NCBI GenBank assembly: GCA_011033025.1
Contig: WFMF01000362.1
Span: 9,537-73,536 of the forward strand
Length of the DNA: 64,000 nt
Origin: Beroe forskalii
Taxonomy: Eukaryota > Ctenophora > Nuda > Beroida > Beroidae
Direction of reading: 5' to 3'
The stretch's first letter is position 1; the number at the start of each line of letters is the position of its first letter. Below are positions 56,766-64,000 of this stretch, piece after piece. Under the pieces are notes generated by a model that worked only from the letters and a program-made list of their open reading frames with translations, was not told the DNA's origin and did no database searches. The position numbers were made by a program, and so were the translations under genes.

Positions 56766-57999
56766 TCATAAATGAGGCAGGGCTGCAATCCAATTTCGAA
56801 GTGACACTGTAACTCTGTAAATCAATGCATAATTAATAAAAAGTAAGCATATTCAATGACAATTAAATACGTACATTTCCTTCAGTTGTGATTATTGCAA
56901 TCAAGTGTTTCTTTTCGAAATGTTTTGTCTCGTTTGCAACTTACAAATCTAACAGTTATACCTAAGCCAGTTGGGGCGTGGCTATGATAGACACGTCTGA
57001 CTTACAAAATGATGCCTTCAATGATGATTTTTGAATGATTTAAATTATTTGAATAACCAATTTTAGAAATTCCAGTAAATAATTGTTAATAATACCCACG
57101 TGTGCCTTCCAACTTACAATTCTGTGATCATCATTCCACATTCCATAGTTTAGGCTAGGTCGATGCAATCACATTGTATCGGTACACATTACGCAATGGT
57201 AGATACTTGCTAACTTGGTGATTTGGGAATTATATGGACAGGAGATATTAGCCAAAATCACTTATTTTTACAATTAAACGCATCACCATCACCCGTCAAA
57301 GCAGCCCAGGGTTTGTTGACTTATCCTGCCGATACTATCTTACTAATCTATCTAGGCGTGATATACAGCTGATGTTGCCACTTCTGCTTACCGTTTGAGA
57401 GCTGTTTGTGCAGAACCACGTCTTGACGGGCAGATGAGATAATCATTTCTTGATAATTGTCATGGACCGACTAATTTCATGAGTTGATCCCGCAGCGATA
57501 AAGACTCCTAATTACCACCTAAATATCGAGTTTATGTCGAGCTCTTTGATGTTTTTAATTGGTAAAGCTTTTTGATAAATATTGCAATTTTCGTAGAATT
57601 GTAAAAATCACCGACGTATTTTTAAATTTGGAACCAAGCGTTTATAAACTACGTCGATAAATTAAAGCATTCAAATTTTTCGTTTGAGATAAATATAATA
57701 TGTATACCTCACTTACAAGTTTATCTCATCGCCTAGGTTTTATCGCCTTTGTGAGCTATCGCAAATTACTTTTCTATTTTGAAAGTCGTTGGACATTATC
57801 ACCTTTCCTTATATAACGCAGCAAGAATTTCGACTTGTTGAATATAAAGCCTACCTATAGTTCTAGTTTTATACCCTTATTAAGTATGTTACTGTTAATA
57901 TCTCCCTTTATACTTTTCATCATGGTAAGTGTTTTACCTAATATCCAACTAAAATTTAGCGTTAACTCTTTGTCTGTTGGTATCTCTCTCTGAAAAATA
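56766..57999. repeat. Diverged direct copy of the left arm region
   Basis: Starts with AAATGAGGCAGGGCTGCAAT, like 53115, and follows it to the TCTCTGAA near 57990. Long similar segments alternate with segments where the AAACGCA motifs of the left arm are absent and replaced by unrelated sequence. Confidence 0.7.
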
Positions 58000-59948
58000 T
58001 AATATAACCAATAGCTTAGCACAATATGCGCCATACCTCTTGTTTTTATATTACAACAATATTATATGTGTTCAAACTTAAATCGATTTTAAACTTGTGT
58101 GTCGCGGAGATAATACGTTTGAGTTTAATAACTTTGTGGAAATAAAAACACGAGGGCTCTCAAATATTTAATATTGTTTCTCCAGTTTCCTCTATTCTCT
58201 CATGATATTGTTCTCAAGGGCCGACAAGTACAAAACGTATTTAGTAACTACGTCTAATCCACTTCTTCACTTGTTAGAATATGCGGCTAGAGATTCTTTG
58301 CAACGCAAAACAAAAACGGGCGATTATACTTAAGACTTAAACAACCCAATTAAAGATAATAAAGCAGCTCCAAATGACATAATAATCCGTCATTACGTTC
58401 ATTAGCATTGGTTTATTAAGCCGCTGATTTACATTAAATATAACTTTGCGGAGGAGCTATATATTAACATGTGATCTGAGCTTCTGTGGACGTTCAGCAA
58501 ATATTATCCTCATTATCGTTTTCTGTGCGGACCTTTATAGGACGTGGTCACTTATATCGTGTTAGTTGAGATAGGGGTAACTGCGTTATTTGTCAGTGCA
58601 TGTATCCGAGTTGGTTTTCATGGGGGTCTCTTCTAAAACAAGAAATATCCGCAGTATCAATAGATATATGTTCCAAGCCAGATTGTAATTTGCTGTTCGT
58701 GATAGGCCGATTAATGAAGTGTTGGGTTGCGTCAAATGTCAATGTAATCAGGCAATTCTTTATAAATTTAATAGTTTTTATGAACGAGTCTTTAGCTTGC
58801 CTGTTGTCTTCTGCTGTCAAGATGTTTTCTCAATGTACGTTTTGGTAAATATTTAACATGATTTGCTCGTTTAGCCTGTCTGGAAATATCTCCAGAAATA
58901 TTATGTTTGGTGTGTCAGTCATTGATGTTAGTTTTCTCTTTATTTCATCCTTTGTTCGACCTATTCTGCAGTGGCCATCTGAATGTCACACTGCTCCTAG
59001 GTATGGTCAGATCAGGGGACTCAAAACCTTGTTCTAGAGAAACAGCAATTAATAAGTATTCGGTATGATTCGAGTCACTTTATAAAACTTAGTCCTTTGA
59101 AACTTAAACACAGCTTTGAAATTACTGGGTGGGGCTAGAGAGAGCCACCCTATAGCGAGAACAAAACAATTTTTCTTCAAATCGAAGTTACAGCAAGCTA
59201 CAATCGTTTGCTTTTAGAAATGTCGGTTTTATTTTCTATTAAGAATTGGGAAAGACTCAAAGTTAATCATAATGCCAGGCACGCGCAAGTATTACTATTA
59301 CAACTGATACCCTGTTCTTTTTCGATAGAAACCGCTTTCCTTGATGTTTAGAATGTTTATAGCCTTGAAAGCCTGAAATTTTCTAACCAAGTAGCTATCA
59401 TTAAAATATCTAAAACGAGAAAATTCAAACATCTTATATTAATTGTAATAACATGAAAGCCATGTTTTACAGGGCTGTGTCGAGTGTGCGTGTGCACGAG
59501 CCTGTAACAGAAAGATTGTTTCTTCTGACAGATAATTATAATCCATAATCATATAACTCCCACCTCTTCCTGTATAATTATGTGCCTAATACTCCTCGAG
59601 GTCTCCTGCGCGGGCAAAGCATACTCCCTTCATATTATTACAAATCTAGAGATGTTTACAATTGTAACCTACACGCACACAATGCGGCTAAGTTGTTTCC
59701 TAGCAAAATTATCAAACCTCGCTTGACTTTGGCAGTTTAGCCTCTTCTGTGTTTTGTTTTGTGGCCATAATAGAGGCGGAAGACGCGCATGGATGCTACA
59801 CTTTTTGTTAAGTACAGCTGTAACAGTTTTATGTTGCCATGTTATAAGCATTCGTTGTTTTGTGCTCAATAATTTTAAATAGGTAAATATGGACCGATCA
59901 TAATCTTTAAACCAGGGTCTAGGCCTCAGGCCCAAGAAGTTAGTAAAG
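58000..59948. other. Non-genic AT-rich sequence
   Basis: Frames are short. The overlapping frames at 58593-58848 have no recognised domain. No RNA gene or repeat stands out. Confidence 0.4.
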
Positions 59949-60013
59949 CTGCTTTATGCTTTTATGATTCCTTCTTATTTTGCGGAAGAAGGAATCATAA
60001 GAGCATAAAGCAG
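59949..60013. repeat. Hairpin with about 28-bp stem
   Basis: CTGCTTTATGCTTTTATGAT and its near-perfect complement flank a short loop; a further partial copy of the arm (GACGCTTTTATGATTCC) follows at about 60022. Confidence 0.7.
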
Positions 60014-62935
60014 GCGGAAGACGCTTTTATGATTCCAATCCTCTGCAAGGAGTGATTTGCTATCACTAAAGTGGTAATACATCAAGCCCTAAGATTGTGA
60101 CATTTTGACAACCCCTAATACTCTTATAATGATGCGTATACAAGTGCGCGCGTGCTGAATTTCCGTGACAGGAACCATATGTGATATGATCCCCTTGTTA
60201 AATAGCTCAATTAATGTTCACCCCGATAGTAATACCACACTGTGTGCAGTTATATCCTATATCTGCCACGATAACTATAGCTCCTCTCCTCTATTCTCTC
60301 ACATCTAACTAATGTAAAGAACAGGACATTATGGTGCGTGAGATGCGGTGTCAGGCACCTAAGTACCTATAACACTACTTTTGCTCTATATATACTACTA
60401 CTACGACTACTACTACTGCTAGCTTAGAGGATCATGCCAGCACAAACGCTATATATGCTATATGTGAGCATGGTCATTTGGCAGAATTACAGTTCATGCT
60501 TAATATTAATATATATATATATACATACGTCTGAGTGCAGCAGTTGAGAGCAACGCCCATCCTCCTCCTCCTCCTTCTCATCCTCCCTCCTTCTTCCTCT
60601 CTTCGTCTGCATATGTACCTTGATGTGTGCCTCTATATATTTGTGTATTTCATAATCCATGCACTTATCTGGAACCACGTGAAGGCTTATCGAACTGGAA
60701 ACATAGGTAATTACTTCAGATATATATGATAGATACCGGCCATTTAACAGACTTTAACTACGATTGATAATCTCTGCTGCATCCAGCATGAACCAAAAGA
60801 TCTATTTCCGGCGAGCTGTATCGCTAATGTAGACACGGATCTTTGTCTCATCGAGGGAAGCCTGATTGTTCTCGTCCGACACCGGGATTTTAGTTAAATC
60901 TGAGGAATTATTCTCGGTTAAACACCTCGTATAGCTACCTAGGCACATTGGATTCAGCCTGTAAGAAGTGCGATGAATCAAAAAGCCGATAGTGTAGTTT
61001 GAAACTTGGAATCCACGCTTTTATGACGTTTGGTCCTTATAAAGTCAGTCTCTCTGTAAAATAACTCGAATAATTTCTGTATCTGCCTGACTGGGAACGC
61101 TCAAAACTATATAGGTGTAGCCCCCTAAACTTGGCTCATCACCTTGCCAAAGCTTCCCGCTGAGATCATGCACAGCTTGTAATTATAATTGAGAATTTGC
61201 TATGCTCGACTTATCCCGGATCTAACTGCAGTGCCGTGATCGCGATTAAGTGAGCTCAGGCTCAGGCTCAGAAGACAGCGCCATATTCCTGAACTAGAGC
61301 GAATGTCCGGCTCTAAATCGGAGACCTAACTTGCTAATCCTTCGTCTGTCCGACCACTAAGATAATCGCTTTATATCGCATACTCGAATCTTGTAAGTGA
61401 CAGCTCAAAGGCTCGACAGATTTCTAGTGAAGTGGTGTCGAACTCCTGTTTACCGCTTGCTTATTCATGTTGGAGAGTTAGTTAGAGAATTATTTACGAG
61501 TTCGTTAAATAGTTTAATTACACATAGCGGTGTCTATTGTGAACATCGGTTATATAAAAGCAATTTCAATTGTGAACATCGGTAATCGAGACAATTTTTG
61601 ATAACACCGGTATCCATGGTGCCTTTCGAAGGGCATCAACACTTTATAGTAACACATAGTAACCGCGGTGATAATGCTTCTTGTAGAGTGTTCGCGTTGT
61701 TTGTGATTTTAAAACATTGATATTTAACCTACTTCATTGTAAAATGCATTAAAAATAGTTTCAAGGTGGGTGAATATTTTGTATCTTCAGTTATACAAAA
61801 AGGGTTAACGAGATATACATTATCCCTCTATTATGAGCCAAATCAAGCCAATTTTTATTTACCCCATACATCAAAAACAGATAACCCGCTCATTACAATT
61901 TTATCTGCAGACCGACCTTGTCTAGTGTCTACTTCGGACACTACAGTATGTCCTGGCATGCACAAGCCATGTTAACAAATATCCAAATAGTTGCGATATT
62001 ACCTAAAAATAACTGAATAAAACTTTAACTCGTATTCCGTTCTACGAACGTATATTAAAGACAGAAAGTGAACGTGTTCAGTTCCACTGTAACCTAACTC
62101 AGAACTTTAATATTCGGCACTTTCCCGTGAAAATTCGGCGGTTTCTCAAGAGAACATATAATTTGACTAATTAGCTTGAGCAGAGTTATGCAACAATCAC
62201 TACACTACCACATCTTATTACGCAAATGAATTAAGCCTTCATCAACTAAACTACTTATAAACTGCGTTTCCTAACTACAAGAGCCTTGTGTTCACAGAGC
62301 ATGTTCACATTTTGTGATTATACAAGTTTTATGCAGTTCTCTTTTTTTCGAATAAGTTGCGGATTCTTCCATTTACCTAAAAGCAGTAAATCATCCATGT
62401 AAGTAGTTACAATTTACATAACTTTAACCTTTTCCCGTACCTCATGACAAGGCAAAGATGCATAAAATAACGCACAAAATGACTCCTAGGCTGTTCTAAA
62501 TGACGTAGTTATCAAGGCTTATAATGGTGAAATGATGACGACAGAAAACGTTATTTTCGCCCGCGACACATCAAGGATATGTGTATAGTTTGCGCCTGTG
62601 AACAACCTCAGACCCTCTCTTAATGAAATTAACCTAGACGAACAGCACATGCCTCTTCGGCTGTTTGCAATTATAGAGCGAAGAGACTGCGAGTGTGCGC
62701 AGTTGTGAGATTTATCTAGCTTAGACACTGTAATTCAGTAACATTCACGGACCCCACTAAATTTGATGATTTATTTCGGGTTTTTCGAAACAATATAGCG
62801 AATTCTGAACATTTTTCGTCGACAAAAAATTAGCGATTTTTAATATTTCCTGTTTCTATTAACAGCAGCTGTTGCCTTTTTCGTATGTACTCTACTGATC
62901 TACGCTTCGATACCAACCGGACCACAAGATCGTCT
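60014..62935. other. Non-genic sequence with microsatellites
   Basis: Contains (TAC)n/(TACTAC) runs near 60396-60418, (AT)n near 60508-60524 and a CTCC-rich run near 60560-60602. No conserved frame was recognised. Confidence 0.45.
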
Positions 62936-63065
62936 AGACTCTGGTTTAGGGGTCGTCTATCTGGGCGTGTCTAGGGGTTGTTGTCTAGGGGTAGTTGTCT
63001 AGGGGCGTGTTGTCTAGGGTTTGTTGTCTATGTGGGCGTGTCTAGGGCGGGTTGTGTAGTCTAGA
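62936..63065 (+). repeat. G-rich GTCTAGGGG minisatellite
   Basis: Seven or so variants of GTCTAGGGG-TTGTT / GTCTATCTGGGCGT units of 13-20 bp. Repeated GGGG runs on one strand give potential to form a G-quadruplex. Confidence 0.65.
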
Positions 63066-64000
63066 GGATCTCCTATGAAGTGAAGGTATTCACGGTAAAG
63101 ACGCTGCCGGTATATCCAGCCACAGACCGATTGTACCCAAACTCAGGACCTACGTTTCCCAATCACAGGTCATTAGATGCCCGGCAGTTATTGTATTCAT
63201 GATGTGCACTTGACAATACAATGAGTCATTATCAGGGCCTATTATAAATAGAGGCGGATTGTCTACGCGAGGGTAGCTCTTCTAATGATAATGGACATGT
63301 GATATAGATAACATGCCAAGGACCAAACACCCACCCCTTGGGAGATGGGAGCAGCCCGGAAGCAAGGGTAGTTTTATTATTAATCGTCCTTTCTCGTGGG
63401 AGCCGGATTAGTTTATCAGCTTGATTATATCCGGCTAGACTGACCGCTCAGTCCCTTTAGTACTGCTTATAGTGGATGGGTTGGGTGGGAGTTGAGGGTA
63501 TTTTCTCACGGCAGTTAGATCTGTGCTTGTTGCCCTGCCTGCTGCTCAGCCAGCTCCTATGGTGTGTCGAGCATTAGGGAAGTGGGTTATGGGTGCTACA
63601 TTCGCTGAGTTTGCCACACAATCTGTCAATTTACGCGCGAGTTATTCTAACAAGGAAAACCCTTAATCAAAGGCATCAAGTCCTAATTGATTAATGAATA
63701 AAAGCCTGCTTACCTTTTTAATTGTTTTATTAAGAAATGTAATATTTTCATAATATACTTTTGAATCGCATGACTGGATTCGTGAGAAGCCTAAGTAGGG
63801 AAGGTAACTGGCATTCAATTCGATTTAGAGTTTAGAAGGGGAGGCATACAGCTTCCCCTTTCTGCAGCATGAGCTAAACTCGGCATTGAAATTACAGTTG
63901 GCTCATTAATAAAGGCTTAATAAGACTGATGAAGAGACAAATTCGACAAGCCGGTTTATTATTGGGAGTTCAGGAAGTATTACGATCCAAAGCAGTCTAG
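63066..64000. other. Non-genic sequence to the window end
   Basis: No supported gene or repeat was seen; a gene may begin beyond the edge. Confidence 0.35.

Overview
The window is animal nuclear DNA. It is AT-rich, with short GT-AG introns, single-exon genes, metazoan gene families (POLD2, MEAF6, AP-1 sigma, syntaxin-17, an HNK-1-type sulfotransferase, a CAMK-group kinase) and many transposons and satellites. Introns of a few hundred bases and the tight gene spacing from 15 to 28 kb suit a compact invertebrate genome such as a sponge or another marine invertebrate. That placement is a guess; the sequence does not name the species.

Layout. 1-5.6 kb: repeats, a SINE-like element, a row of hairpins and a broken LINE ORF1-like gene. 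5.6-14.8 kb: a complete Ty1/copia retrotransposon on the minus strand, with 755/754-bp LTRs, 5-bp target duplications, a tRNA-iMet primer site, a polypurine tract, an intact 1513-residue Gag-Pol and about 3 kb of untranslated 3' sequence. 15.0-28.1 kb: the gene block, with POLD2, MEAF6, AP1S and STX17 on the plus strand, a carbohydrate sulfotransferase nested in an STX17 intron, and a myristoylation-type Ser/Thr kinase on the minus strand. 29.2-49.5 kb: two diverged tandem copies of one locus. Copy 1 carries a GC-rich hairpin cluster, a 143-bp satellite, a TIR element and a LINE. Copy 2 lacks 6.3 kb of this and carries a mariner insertion. The joint between them is a 400-bp homopolymer-rich stretch that looks like an assembly artefact. 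49.5-64 kb: no recognisable gene; its main content is a 3-5 kb foldback-like structure whose inverted arms are built from 109-bp tandem repeats.

The conserved genes are housekeeping genes (replication, chromatin acetylation, Golgi/endosome clathrin coats, autophagosome fusion, glycan sulfation). They form no operon and no evident shared pathway. POLD2, AP1S and STX17 each carry single-base indels in homopolymers inside otherwise well-conserved exons. Together with the apparent tandem haplotype duplication, this suggests an incompletely polished, unpurged long-read assembly. Exon coordinates were built by hand from reading frame, GT-AG sites and remembered family features; no search was run.
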